The translations under genes were made by a program, and so were the position numbers. Of a stretch of DNA of 64,000 bases, positions 23,802 to 34,784 are shown piece after piece. The DNA lies in contig JAMIIV010000247.1 of the NCBI GenBank assembly GCA_035913415.1, positions 50,484-114,483 of the forward strand, given 5' to 3'. Origin of the DNA: UBA5070 sp035913415. Its GTDB lineage: Bacteria; Fibrobacterota; Fibrobacteria; UBA5070. The notes beneath the pieces are model-generated. The model ran no database searches and was not told the origin of the DNA. It saw only the letters and a program-made list of their open reading frames with translations. Within the stretch, counting starts at the first letter, position 1. Each line of letters opens with the position of its first letter.

Positions 23802-26321
23802 TCAGACGAACAGGTTGATTCCCGAGGTGCCGGCCGCTTCCAGGTAGGCCGCGACACCGCCAATCTCCACGGCCTCGATGAGCTCTTCGCGCCCCACGCC
23901 CATGAGTTCCATCGACATCTGGCAGGCGGTCATCTTCACCCCGCCGCGCACGGCATTGTCCATCATGGTCTCCAGGCGGTCCACCTGGAAGGCCTCCATG
24001 CGCTTTTTCATCAAAAGCGACCCGATGCCCCCGAAGTTCATGCGGGACAAGCCCAGGCGGTCGGCGTGGCGCGGCAGCATCAGATCGAACATGCGCCCCA
24101 TCAGATCCTTGCGCACCGCAACCTTTTCGCGCCGGCGCACCACCGACAGTCCCCAGAAGGTGAAGAACATCGTGACCTTCTTGCCCGTGGCCAAGGCGCC
24201 GTTGGCGATCACGAAACTCGCCAAGGCCCGATCCAGATCGTTGGAGAACACGATCAGCGTGACCTCGTCACCGGAGACCTGCAGTGCGTGCCCCGCGCCC
24301 GCGACCGCGGGCAGGGCCGCACGCCCCTGCCGTTTTTCGACCGTGGCCGACCAATCTCCACCCGCTTCCTTGACGCCCAGAAGATGGTGCCCCGTGATGT
24401 TGCACCAGGCCTGCACATCGCGCGCGAATCCAGGGTCGGAGGCCCGCACCACCACCCTGCCGTGCAGGGGAGCGGTATCGACGGCCTCCTTGAGTTTGAG
24501 GATGGGTCCCGGGCACTGCAGTCCGCAGGCGTCCACCCGAATCTCCACGACTTCGCCGTGCGGCAATCCCTCCGGGGCTCCTGTCCCTTCGGAGGTGCCC
24601 GCCTCGACATCCGAGGGCTCATGGGCCCGGCGCAAGGCGGGGCGGAATTCCCCCGGGTTGTCCTGGGGGTCGGTCGCGGCCTTCCAGGTCTTCCAGCCGC
24701 CGGTGACGTTGCCCACCTTCGTCCAGCCGTTCTGGCGCAGGATGCGCTCGGCCAACCACCCGCGGATGCCCACCCCGCAGTAGAGCACCACATCGCGGTC
24801 CTTGGGAATTTCGGCCAACCGCCCGCGCAACTCCGTATTGGAGATGTTCGTCGCGCCGGGGATGTGTCCGAGTTCGAATTCCTCGGACGTTCGCACGTCC
24901 AGGAGGAACGCGCCGGCCTCCACGCGCGGCGCGACCTCGTGCCATCGAACAATTTCCGTCAACCCTTCGCGTTCGTTGGCCGCCACGAAGGCCGCGTAGT
25001 TGGTGCCATCCTTGGCGCTGGCGAAGGGCGGCGCGTAGGCGTGCTCGAACTCGGCCAGGTCCTCGACCGTGGCGCCCAACCCGATGTGCGCCGCCACCAC
25101 GTCGATCCGTTTGTCCACGCCGTCGCGCCCCACCGCCTGGGCTCCCAGGATGCGTCCCGAAGCGGGATCCCACACCAGTTTCAGCGCGTAGGGATGGGCT
25201 CCGGGATAGTACCCGGCATGGCTGCCCGGATGCACCACAGCCACATGGTGAGAAATGCCTTCGCGGCGGCACAACTTTTCGGACAATCCCGTGCAGGCCA
25301 CCGTGAGGTCGAAGATCTTCGCCACGGCCGTGCCGATGGAACCCTTCCACGCACGCGGATGCTCCCCCACGATGTTCTCGGCGACGATGCGCGCCTGTTT
25401 GTTCGCCGGCCCGGCCAGGGGAACCGGCATGGGTTTTCCTGTCAGCGGACTGGTGGCCACGATAGCGTCGCCCACGGCCCAGATCCAAGGCACCGAGGTG
25501 CGCAGGTGGTCGTCGACCACGATGTAGCCGCGTTCATCGAGCGCGATCCCGGCCTCGCGGGCCAGGCGGGTGTCGGGTTTCACCCCGATGGACAGGATGA
25601 CCAGGTCGGCGGCCAGTTTCGCCCCCGACTTCAGGTTCACCTGCAGCCGATCGGGTCCCAACGCGACGAACTCCTGGACGCCGTCGGCCAGATGCAGCCC
25701 CACGCCTTTTTCGCGCAGATGGTGGTGCACGGGTGCGGCCATCTCGAAGTCGACCACCCCCATCACCTGATCCAGGGCCTCGACCACGGTCACGGCCAAT
25801 CCGCGCTCCCATAGGTTCTCGGCCATCTCCAGGCCGATGAACCCCGCCCCCACCACCACGGCACGTTCGGGCCTGTGGGTGTCCAGGATCGCTTTCACCC
25901 GGTCGATGTCGGGCACCGACCGCACGGTCAGGATGCGGGGGTGGTCGATGCCCGCAATGGGCGGACGCAACGGTTCGGCTCCGGGCGAAAGCACCAGGGC
26001 GTCGCAGGACTCCTCCCGGATCTCCCCCGTGCGCCGGTCGAGCAGTTTCACAGTGCGCGCCGCGGCATCGATCGCCACGGCCTCGGTTCCCACCCGCACA
26101 TCGACATTGAGGGTTTCCCGGAACTTCGATGGGGTCATCAGGAACAGCTTGTCGCGCTCCTGGATGGTGCCACCGGCATAATAGGGCAGGCCGCAATTGG
26201 CGTAGCTGACGTGGTCTCCCCGCTCGACGAGCACGATCTCGGCCGTCTCATCCAACCGCCGAAGCCGGGCCGCCGTCGAGGCGCCTCCCGCCACTCCACC
26301 CACGATGACCACCTTGCGCAT
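23802..26321 (-). CDS. CoA-disulfide/persulfide reductase fused to rhodanese, TusA and DsrE domains
   Basis: 839 residues from ATG 26321, with AAGGAG seven bases upstream. Domain order: FAD/NAD(P)H oxidoreductase with redox Cys43 in YANCGLPYY (1 to about 450); rhodanese with DVVLYCGVGIRGW (about 465-560); TusA/SirA with CGLQCPGP (about 590-665); DsrE2-type domain with MTACQMSMELMGV near residue 800. The set forms a complete sulfur relay: persulfide reduction or CoA-disulfide reduction, sulfane transfer and thiol shuttling in the cytoplasm. Such four-domain fusions are known in anaerobes. It shares the 27-bp upstream element with its shorter homologue at 344-2347. Confidence 0.9.
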   Translation of the reverse strand: MRKVVIVGGVAGGASTAARLRRLDETAEIVLVERGDHVSYANCGLPYYAGGTIQERDKLFLMTPSKFRETLNVDVRVGTEAVAIDAAARTVKLLDRRTGEIREESCDALVLSPGAEPLRPPIAGIDHPRILTVRSVPDIDRVKAILDTHRPERAVVVGAGFIGLEMAENLWERGLAVTVVEALDQVMGVVDFEMAAPVHHHLREKGVGLHLADGVQEFVALGPDRLQVNLKSGAKLAADLVILSIGVKPDTRLAREAGIALDERGYIVVDDHLRTSVPWIWAVGDAIVATSPLTGKPMPVPLAGPANKQARIVAENIVGEHPRAWKGSIGTAVAKIFDLTVACTGLSEKLCRREGISHHVAVVHPGSHAGYYPGAHPYALKLVWDPASGRILGAQAVGRDGVDKRIDVVAAHIGLGATVEDLAEFEHAYAPPFASAKDGTNYAAFVAANEREGLTEIVRWHEVAPRVEAGAFLLDVRTSEEFELGHIPGATNISNTELRGRLAEIPKDRDVVLYCGVGIRGWLAERILRQNGWTKVGNVTGGWKTWKAATDPQDNPGEFRPALRRAHEPSDVEAGTSEGTGAPEGLPHGEVVEIRVDACGLQCPGPILKLKEAVDTAPLHGRVVVRASDPGFARDVQAWCNITGHHLLGVKEAGGDWSATVEKRQGRAALPAVAGAGHALQVSGDEVTLIVFSNDLDRALASFVIANGALATGKKVTMFFTFWGLSVVRRREKVAVRKDLMGRMFDLMLPRHADRLGLSRMNFGGIGSLLMKKRMEAFQVDRLETMMDNAVRGGVKMTACQMSMELMGVGREELIEAVEIGGVAAYLEAAGTSGINLFV

Positions 26322-26398
26322 GCCCGCTCCTTGACGCCGAAATGAAAGGTCCATCCGCGCCAGGACCGGAAGGTCCGGGCGCTCCATTGCCCGAGATT

Positions 26399-26425
26399 GG
26401 ATGTACGAGACATCGATAGGTTACA
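26399..26425 (-). promoter_or_regulatory. 27-bp shared element, copy E (TGTAACC-N3-CGATG-N7-CATCC on minus strand)
   Basis: On the minus strand TGTAACC is 26425-26419, CGATG 26415-26411 and CATCC 26403-26399. It lies 78 bases before the CoA-disulfide reductase start and shares AGGTTACACGCT on its outer side with the copy at 12266-12292. The divergent histidine kinase begins at 26630. The rest of 26322-26629 shows no gene. Confidence 0.65.
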
Positions 26426-26629
26426 CGCTTTCGCGAAGGATGGTATCCTCAGAGCTCAACTGGAGGCCCGCGCCGCCTCCCGACGCCCCCGTCCGAGAGA
26501 ATGCCCGATGCCTCCCATCCCGCCGATGGTCCCGACGTCCGCCGCTCCCGAGGCTCCCCTTCGGAACGCGCCTTCCACACTCCCCTCCCTCCACGACGCG
26601 CCATCCCGGCCGACGGCGGGGCCACGTCG

Positions 26630-28849
26630 ATGAGCCCCCACAAAACGTTCCTCTCGATCCCGGTGCTGGTGATCTCGGTGCTGGCCATCACGACCACGAC
26701 CTTGCTGGGCCTGGCGGGAACGATCGGATTTTCGATGTACCGCGCCCAGGAGCGGGTGCAACTCCAGGAAGCCAACGCCTTGTTGGCCGACCTCGCCAGT
26801 TTGTCCCTGGCCGCCCCCCTTTGGAATCTCGACGATGGCCAGATCCAGCAAGCCATGAACGAGATGCTGCGATCGCACGTGATCCACTCCATCGAGATCC
26901 TCGGCCCCCCCCATGACTCCGCCCATTATGTCGCGACCCTGCCTCCGCCCCCGGAGGATGAACTCTCCCCTCCCGACACCACCTTCCGACAGGTCCGGGA
27001 CATCCGGCTGGCCGGACAGTATCTGGCGAGGGTCCGCGTGCAGATGTCGACGCTCCCCCTGGAGCGCGACCTCCGCAGGGTGCTGATGCTCCTGACCACG
27101 TTCTTGCTGGTGCTGGCGGCGGCCTTGGGGACATCCTTGTATCTGGTGCTGTGGAGGGTCGTCATCCGCCCCATCCGCATGCTGGAACACACCGCCCGAC
27201 AGATGAAGGACTCCGCTCCCGATCTCGGGATCATGCGTGCGATGCGTTTCCACGGCGAACTCGAATCCCTGCGCTCGGCGACCCTCGACATGCTCGTCCT
27301 TCTGGACGAACGCTTCACGGCCCTCCAAGCCGAGGCCCGGAGATTCCGCGAAAGTGAACGACGGTTCCGAATCCTGGTGGACACCATTCCCGATCTGATC
27401 TGGCTGAAGGACGAAAACGGCACCTACTTGTCGTGCAACCGGATGTTCGAGCGGTTCTTCGGTGCCCAGGAATCCGAAATCCACGGCAAGACGGATTTCG
27501 ACTTCGTGCCGCGCGAGCTCGCCGAATTCTTCCGCAAGAACGACCTGCAAGCCATCGCGGCCAATGGTCCCCTCTCCAACGAGGAGTGGATCACCTTCGC
27601 CGACGACGGCCACCACGTCCTGCTGGAGACCACCAAGACCCCCATGTTCACCGACGACGGCCAACTTCTGGGGGTCCTGGGTGTCGGTCGCGACATCACC
27701 CGTCGGCACGAAGCGGAAGAAGAACGCCGACGCATGGACGAGCGCCTGTTCAACATGCAGAAACTCGAGGCCTTGGGCGTGCTGGTCGCGGGTGTGGCGC
27801 ACAACATCAACAACGTGCTGGCCGCGATCATGGGAACCGCCTCGCTGCACGAATCCTCGGCCGCCACCGAGGAAGAACGGGAAGCCTTCCGGATCATCGC
27901 GTCGGCCTCGCGGAAAGGACGCGAGGTCGTCCGCTCCCTGGTCCACTACTCCCGGCCCCAACTGGCGCGGAAGGCTCCCTTCGAGATCCAGGATCTGCTC
28001 TCCGAAGTGAAGGTCCTGCTCGAGGGAACCTCCCTCAACCGCATCACGGTCGTCTCCGAACACAGCCAATCCCCCTTGTGGATCCGCGGGGACGCCTCCA
28101 GCATCAGCCATGCCCTGCTGAACATCTGCCTCAACAGCGTCGATGCCATGCCCGACGGCGGACGACTGCTGTTGCGCACCACCCGCTCCGACGACACCAT
28201 GGTCCGCATCGACATCGAAGACAACGGCGAAGGGATTCCGTCGGAAATCCTGTCCCGGGTGCTGGAGCCGTTCTTCACCACCAAGGACGTCGGCAAGGGG
28301 ACCGGGCTCGGGCTCAGCATGAGCCACGGCGTATTGAAGGCACACGGCGGCACGCTGGAGATCCAAAGCCAACCCGGTCAAGGGGCCTGCGTGAGCCTCG
28401 CGCTTCCACGCATCACGCCCCCCCAGGAGCCGTCGGAAACCGCGCCCCCCAGTGTTCCCGCGGCCGGTCTGCGCGTCCTGGTGATCGACGACGACCGCGA
28501 CATCCGCGACCTCATGAGGCGTGTGCTGCTGCGCCACGGGCACGTGCCGCTGCTGGCCGAAAGCGGTCAGCAAGGACTCGATCTGCTGGCAACCCCTCCT
28601 CCCCCCGACCTGATCATCCTGGACCAGAACATGCCCGGCCTCACGGGCGCCCAGACCCTCAAGCGTATCCGGGCGCTCCACCCCACCCTCCCGGTCCTGA
28701 TCGCCTCGGGCCAGCCCGACATCGAAGACATGCCGGACTTCCACTACCCGGGAGTGGGATTCGTGGCCAAACCTTGCGGCGTCGCCGAATTGATGGCGAA
28801 GATGGCGGCCGCCTCCAGCAACACCGCCCCGCGGCCTCCGGCGGACTGA
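26630..28849 (+). CDS. Hybrid sensor histidine kinase with PAS and receiver domains
   Basis: 739 residues from ATG 26630; no strong ribosome-binding site, and ATG 26501 is an in-frame alternative. A membrane helix (about 8-32), an extracytoplasmic loop of about 110 residues and a second helix (about 147-172) are followed by a linker, a PAS domain (about 235-365) and the phosphoacceptor motif VAGVAHNINNVLAA near residue 390. ATPase motifs are LLNICLNSVDAMPDGG, IDIEDNGEGIP and GKGTGLGLSMSHG. The C-terminal receiver has VIDDDRDIRD and phosphorylatable Asp in IILDQNMPG near 663. The signal is unknown. It is divergent from the sulfur-relay fusion and could sense a related stress, but that is only position-based. 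Confidence 0.88.
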   Translation: MSPHKTFLSIPVLVISVLAITTTTLLGLAGTIGFSMYRAQERVQLQEANALLADLASLSLAAPLWNLDDGQIQQAMNEMLRSHVIHSIEILGPPHDSAHYVATLPPPPEDELSPPDTTFRQVRDIRLAGQYLARVRVQMSTLPLERDLRRVLMLLTTFLLVLAAALGTSLYLVLWRVVIRPIRMLEHTARQMKDSAPDLGIMRAMRFHGELESLRSATLDMLVLLDERFTALQAEARRFRESERRFRILVDTIPDLIWLKDENGTYLSCNRMFERFFGAQESEIHGKTDFDFVPRELAEFFRKNDLQAIAANGPLSNEEWITFADDGHHVLLETTKTPMFTDDGQLLGVLGVGRDITRRHEAEEERRRMDERLFNMQKLEALGVLVAGVAHNINNVLAAIMGTASLHESSAATEEEREAFRIIASASRKGREVVRSLVHYSRPQLARKAPFEIQDLLSEVKVLLEGTSLNRITVVSEHSQSPLWIRGDASSISHALLNICLNSVDAMPDGGRLLLRTTRSDDTMVRIDIEDNGEGIPSEILSRVLEPFFTTKDVGKGTGLGLSMSHGVLKAHGGTLEIQSQPGQGACVSLALPRITPPQEPSETAPPSVPAAGLRVLVIDDDRDIRDLMRRVLLRHGHVPLLAESGQQGLDLLATPPPPDLIILDQNMPGLTGAQTLKRIRALHPTLPVLIASGQPDIEDMPDFHYPGVGFVAKPCGVAELMAKMAAASSNTAPRPPAD

Positions 28850-28864
28850 AGCCCCGGAGGCCGC
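28831..28864. terminator. Hairpin between convergent genes, overlapping the kinase stop
   Basis: GCGGCCTCCGG (28831-28841) pairs perfectly with CCGGAGGCCGC (28854-28864) around a 12-base loop. It spans the end of the kinase gene and the gap to the convergent surface-protein gene. There is no T-run. Confidence 0.5.
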
Positions 28865-28867
28865 CCC

Positions 28868-30358
28868 TCAGCGCATGGGCACGTCCCATCCGAAGCGATG
28901 CAGGGTGTTGGAGATCGTCCAGTCCGGCAGTTCGCCATCGGCGGCCAGATTCTGTCGCAGCACCAGACGCAGGGTGTAGACCCCCGACGCCGCAGGGGTT
29001 CCGCCCTCGGCCACGCCGTTCCAGGCCAGGCGCACCTGGTATTGGTTGCCGCCGTCGGTTTCGATTTCCCCGGCCAGGAAGGCCTGTCCGACCAGATCGA
29101 GCTCCAACGAGGTCAGGAAGGTCCCCTGGTTGTCGTAGAGGATCGCCACACCCCGCAGCGGCTGGTTGGTCGAGATCACCGGTCCGATCTGGCGGACCTC
29201 GGAGGCGGAAACGTCGCGCCCCGTCGGGAGGTCCGACCAGCCCGCTCCGCCCTGCGGCCGGACCTGGATCTGGAACGGAGCGAGGCCACCGAGGTCCCAC
29301 CCTTCGTAGCGGCGGTAGGTGGGGTTGAACGTGATTTCCTGTCGCGGAGGACGCCTTCCGAACTCGACCGGAACGAGCCATCCTGGGTCGGCGGCGGGTG
29401 TGCCGAAACGGTCTTCCACCGTGGCCGACGCCGCCGGAGCCAGACGCAGGGAATCGCCGCGCCGCAGGCTGGTGGACAGCACGCCTTGGGGATCCAGGAG
29501 GAACGCCGCGCCCAGGCTGTCGGAAACGATGGAGGTCGACAGTGCACGCAAGTCGAAGACCGAGTCGCCGTGGAGGCCCTTCAGCAGCGGGTCCAGACCG
29601 GTCCAGACCAGGGGCTCACTCCACCGGGCCAGAAGCGTGTCAGAATCCGTCGCTTTTGTCCCGTAGCGGACCTGGGCCCGAAGCAGCACCGGCGGCACGC
29701 GATCGTACACGGGGAACGACGACCTGCCGTCGGCGTCGAACATCGCTCCCAGATCGGTGCGTGTGGAGCTGGTGACACCGCGATCGAACGGTCCGACGGG
29801 AAGCCGCACGCGGACGGAATCCGGGGACATGGTCCACGTGTCGGCGAGGATGCGGGCCGAGTCGAATCCGCCTTCCGCCGAAGGCCACGCCAGGCGCAGC
29901 TCCGGACGGGTCCGAGGCGTGCGCGCCCACAGAAACTCGATGGTCTCACCAGCGCCGTCGCCGTCCAGATCCATCATCCAGGCGCCCACGGGGGGGCGTT
30001 CACGTCCGGAGACGGGCACACCGGGATGGTAGAGGGCAGATCCTACTCCACCCGCATCGGTCCAACGTCCCTCCGAGACCGGGCGCATCGAATCTCCCGG
30101 CACCACGGTGAAGGTGTCGACCATGAAGCGCCAGACGTCACCTGCACTTGCCGAGGGAAGTGATGCGGGTGTCAAAGCGCCCCATCCGGTGCGCCGCAAG
30201 GCCAGCCACTCCCCCGCGGCCCGTGCCGAAACGGCCTCGGAGAACAGAAGTTCCAGGGTGTCGTGAGCGTCGCCGAAACGCAGGGTAGAACGGCTCCCGA
30301 AACCACGGGGCTGGCCATCGTGTAGCGGGTGTCGCCTCCGGTGGTGAGTCCGGCCCAA
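28868..30358 (-). CDS. Surface protein with FlgD-like end, C-terminal part after a frameshift
   Basis: This open frame encodes about 480 usable residues that continue the protein begun at 30702 in another frame. The junction is near 30290-30300, where the upstream frame reads SPVVSGAVLP and this frame reads GSRSTLRFGDAHDT. The region contains Ig-like, Asp-rich stretches (GAWMMDLDGDGAGETIEF) and a C-terminal FlgD-type Ig domain (YQVRLAWNGVAEGG, then GVYTLRLVLRQNL), common on exported proteins of Fibrobacterota. There is no sensible start codon of its own; the TTG at 30358 lies before the junction. It is probably one gene with a single-base deletion, or a sequencing error. Confidence 0.6.
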   Translation of the reverse strand: MGRTHHRRRHPLHDGQPRGFGSRSTLRFGDAHDTLELLFSEAVSARAAGEWLALRRTGWGALTPASLPSASAGDVWRFMVDTFTVVPGDSMRPVSEGRWTDAGGVGSALYHPGVPVSGRERPPVGAWMMDLDGDGAGETIEFLWARTPRTRPELRLAWPSAEGGFDSARILADTWTMSPDSVRVRLPVGPFDRGVTSSTRTDLGAMFDADGRSSFPVYDRVPPVLLRAQVRYGTKATDSDTLLARWSEPLVWTGLDPLLKGLHGDSVFDLRALSTSIVSDSLGAAFLLDPQGVLSTSLRRGDSLRLAPAASATVEDRFGTPAADPGWLVPVEFGRRPPRQEITFNPTYRRYEGWDLGGLAPFQIQVRPQGGAGWSDLPTGRDVSASEVRQIGPVISTNQPLRGVAILYDNQGTFLTSLELDLVGQAFLAGEIETDGGNQYQVRLAWNGVAEGGTPAASGVYTLRLVLRQNLAADGELPDWTISNTLHRFGWDVPMR

Positions 30359-30702
30359 TTGGAACCCTTGGTCTTGATGCTGCCCGAAACGGCGCCGCCC
30401 TTGACGGTCAGGACTCCGGTCGCGCCCGGGACATCGGCCAAGGTGCGCGCTTCGATCACCTTGAAGGCACTGCCTGCGCCCACCCCGTACACGTAGGCCC
30501 GACCCTGTTGCACATCCGTGGTCCGATACCCCGCTTGATTCACCCGCAACCGCGAGATCTTCATCAGGACCGAATCGCGCACCTTCTGGTCGGTGGTGTC
30601 GTTGAGGGGATTGCGGATCGGATCGAAGGGCATGGGATCGGCGACAACCCCTCCCACCAGAGCAAGCAGGACGGAAAACAGCGCACGAACGCTTGGAGAC
30701 AC
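30172..30702 (-). CDS. Surface protein, N-terminal part before a frameshift
   Basis: From GTG 30702, with GAGGAG six bases upstream. It begins with a signal peptide (VRALFSVLLALVGGVVA) and has a module starting KISRLRVNQAGYRT, which resembles the N-terminal Ig-like domain of GH9-type cellulases (LRVNQVGY). About 135 residues are meaningful, up to the VVSGAVLP region. After that the frame runs through about 40 residues of out-of-frame sequence to its stop at 30172. The coding continuity resumes in the frame of 28868-30358. No GH9 catalytic domain follows, so the intact protein was probably a cell-surface or carbohydrate-related protein rather than a cellulase. Confidence 0.6.
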   Translation of the reverse strand: MSPSVRALFSVLLALVGGVVADPMPFDPIRNPLNDTTDQKVRDSVLMKISRLRVNQAGYRTTDVQQGRAYVYGVGAGSAFKVIEARTLADVPGATGVLTVKGGAVSGSIKTKGSNWAGLTTGGDTRYTMASPVVSGAVLPCVSATLTTPWNFCSPRPFRHGPRGSGWPCGAPDGAL

Positions 30703-30998
30703 GGCGAGCTCCTCGAATGGTGGAACGAGGGTGATCACATGCGGTGGCACCCCCATGCGAGATTTACGGCAACCCGCATCCATCCCGCATGACAACGAGA
30801 TTCCAAGTCAGCCCTTCCGCGCGCATACGGCGTTCGCGTGCCAACGCTTTCTTGGCAATCCCGCTCCCGAAACCGCGACCAGGGGGGGTGTAGGCGCGAC
30901 GGAAAACTCGAGACACCAATCCGTTGTCCCCGTCCGGAGTCCAGCCGCCGCCGCCCTTGCGCTTCGGGCCGGGCTTGAGTACGTTTCCACAACTCCAA

Positions 30999-31071
<73 letters not shown>

Positions 31072-31185
31072 CTTATCCTGGCACCACCACGGCTCCTCGC
31101 CGCGGCTCGGTCCGCCGGCATTCTCCTCCCCTTGTTTCTCCTGTCGTTCCCCCTCCTTGGCCGTGGGAGCTAGATTGGTGCGTCC

Positions 31186-32136
31186 ATGTCTCGGGTCCAT
31201 CCTCAAGCACGCGCCTACGGCTACGCCACCATCCTCCTGGTCCTGGCAGTGGTCGGTGCCTTCACTTGGCATCTGTGGAATCTCACCCAGCGCGGTCATG
31301 AAACCATCCTGGTGCGGTTCGACGGCTCGGGCGAGCTGATCGGAGCCCTCCAGCCCGACGATCCCGTCCTGGTCCGGGGCGTCAATGTCGGGCAAGTCGA
31401 GACCATCACCCCGGTACCCGGCGGCGTGCGCGTGCTGGTGCGTTTCTGGAGTCGCCAGGCCCTTTTCCAGGACGCTCTGGCGGTGAACACCTCCCACAGC
31501 CTGATGGGCCAACGCGTGGTCGACCTCGCCCCCGGGCGAGACTCCGCCCACCCCATGCCCCCCGACGGCTCCATCCCCGGATACTTCGACCCCGGCATCG
31601 CCGAGGTCATGAGCCAGATCTTCAAGGTCCTGGACGCCGTCATCACCTTGCGCAAGACCACCGAAACTCTGGTGCAGGGCGGCAACGGCAACGCGGCGCT
31701 CTCCCGGAAGATCATGGGTGTCCTGGTTGGGGTCGACGCCACCCTGGGCGGTCTGGAATCCATCAGTCTCACCATCGACCGCAGCGCCCCCCAGTTGGGC
31801 CGCATCTCCAAGGAAACCCGCAAGCTGTCCGGAACGTTCCCAGGTCTCCAGAAGGACCTCGCGCAGGCGTTGACCAGCGCCGATTCGGCCTTGCTCACCG
31901 TCCAGAAAACCATCCGCGCGGTCCAGCCGCTCCTGGATTCGACCTCCCGCCTGGTCGGCGTCGCCATCGATACGGCCGGGCCCTTGCGCCCCCTGTTGCA
32001 CGACGACTCCCTCATCGTGGCCGCCAAACGCCTCGAGGGACGGCTGAATACGCTCATGACCGTGCTGGAGGGGCAGATCCCCATCAAGTTCCGCGTCCAC
32101 CTCCTGGGGTCCAACCCCTCCAAACGAGGCGAATAG
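31186..32136 (+). CDS. MlaD/MCE-domain lipid-transport protein
   Basis: 316 residues. One N-terminal membrane helix (ATILLVLAVVGAFTWHLW) is followed by an MCE domain (about 40-125) with the core ALQPDDPVLVRGVNVGQVE and HSLMGQRVVDLAPG. A long helical C-terminal part follows with repeated heptad-like Leu and Thr residues. MCE proteins form substrate-binding rings that carry phospholipids across the periplasm together with MlaE/MlaF-type ABC transporters. No such ATPase or permease is nearby, so it is an orphan here. It starts 114 bases downstream of tRNA-Thr. Confidence 0.82.
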   Translation: MSRVHPQARAYGYATILLVLAVVGAFTWHLWNLTQRGHETILVRFDGSGELIGALQPDDPVLVRGVNVGQVETITPVPGGVRVLVRFWSRQALFQDALAVNTSHSLMGQRVVDLAPGRDSAHPMPPDGSIPGYFDPGIAEVMSQIFKVLDAVITLRKTTETLVQGGNGNAALSRKIMGVLVGVDATLGGLESISLTIDRSAPQLGRISKETRKLSGTFPGLQKDLAQALTSADSALLTVQKTIRAVQPLLDSTSRLVGVAIDTAGPLRPLLHDDSLIVAAKRLEGRLNTLMTVLEGQIPIKFRVHLLGSNPSKRGE

Positions 32137-32154
32137 ACCACTGTCGGGAGATGG

Positions 32155-34029
<1,875 letters not shown>

Positions 34030-34153
34030 GCGTCCCCCGGGCTGTTGCAGGTCGCTTTTTCCGGAACTAGCTTCGGGAAATCTCCGCTGGAGAGGTCCCG
34101 GAGCAATGGCACCGGGCGTCTTCCGGGCTCCCGCACCACCAAAGGAATGGTCG

Positions 34154-34657
34154 ATGTCCTTCCCCCGCACCTTGGCTCTCTCCGCCTCCTGCGTCCTCGC
34201 CTTCCAGGCCCTGGGTCATGCCCAGCTCGGCGCTTCGGTCCCCGAAACCGACAAACGCGCCAAGAAGGCGCTGGACAAAGCTGACCTCAAATACACCGTC
34301 GACGCCGACGGCGATTTCCAGGTCGTATTCTCGTACGACGACGACCGCAGCCAGGCCGTCTTCATGAAGTCGGCCACCGAGAAGGTCGGCGCCATCGAGG
34401 TCCGCGAAGTCTTCAGCTACGCCTACCGCAGCAAGGATCCGCTTCCGACCGGGGCCGCCGTCGACGCCCTCAAGGACAACACCACCCGCAAGATCGGGGC
34501 CTGGGAACTGCTGGAAGGAAACGGCAAGCAGGCACTCTCCTTCAGCGTCAAGATCGACGCCGTCACCGGCCCCGACGCCCTGGTGATCATCCTGCGGGCC
34601 GTGGCCCAGACCGCCGACGAACGCGAAAAGGAACTGCTGGGAACCGACGAGTTCTGA
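34154..34657 (+). CDS. Small exported protein with YbjN/T3S-chaperone-like fold
   Basis: 167 residues from ATG 34154, with AAAGGA seven bases upstream. A signal peptide (LALSASCVLAFQALGHAQ) precedes an alpha/beta domain of about 120 residues: KKALDKADLKYTVDADGD, then FQVVFSYDDDRSQAVFMK. The spacing recalls YbjN-like or type-III-secretion-chaperone-like domains, but the match is only by pattern. The function is unknown. A strong terminator follows at 34708-34735. Confidence 0.6.
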   Translation: MSFPRTLALSASCVLAFQALGHAQLGASVPETDKRAKKALDKADLKYTVDADGDFQVVFSYDDDRSQAVFMKSATEKVGAIEVREVFSYAYRSKDPLPTGAAVDALKDNTTRKIGAWELLEGNGKQALSFSVKIDAVTGPDALVIILRAVAQTADEREKELLGTDEF

Positions 34658-34707
34658 TCCTCGCGGTCACGGGCACTTCCGCTCCGGCATCCCACCCGTT
34701 GCAATCC

Positions 34708-34735
34708 AAGGCTCTGGAAACTCCAGGGCCTTTTT
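34708..34735 (+). terminator. Rho-independent terminator
   Basis: AAGGCTCTGGA (34708-34718) pairs with TCCAGGGCCTT (34722-34732), one mismatch, 3-base loop, followed by TTTTT. It terminates the ispG/small exported protein direction. Confidence 0.85.
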
Positions 34736-34784
34736 CGTTTCGGGAACTGCCCAGGTCCGGAAAATGGGAGACTGTAGGCAATGA

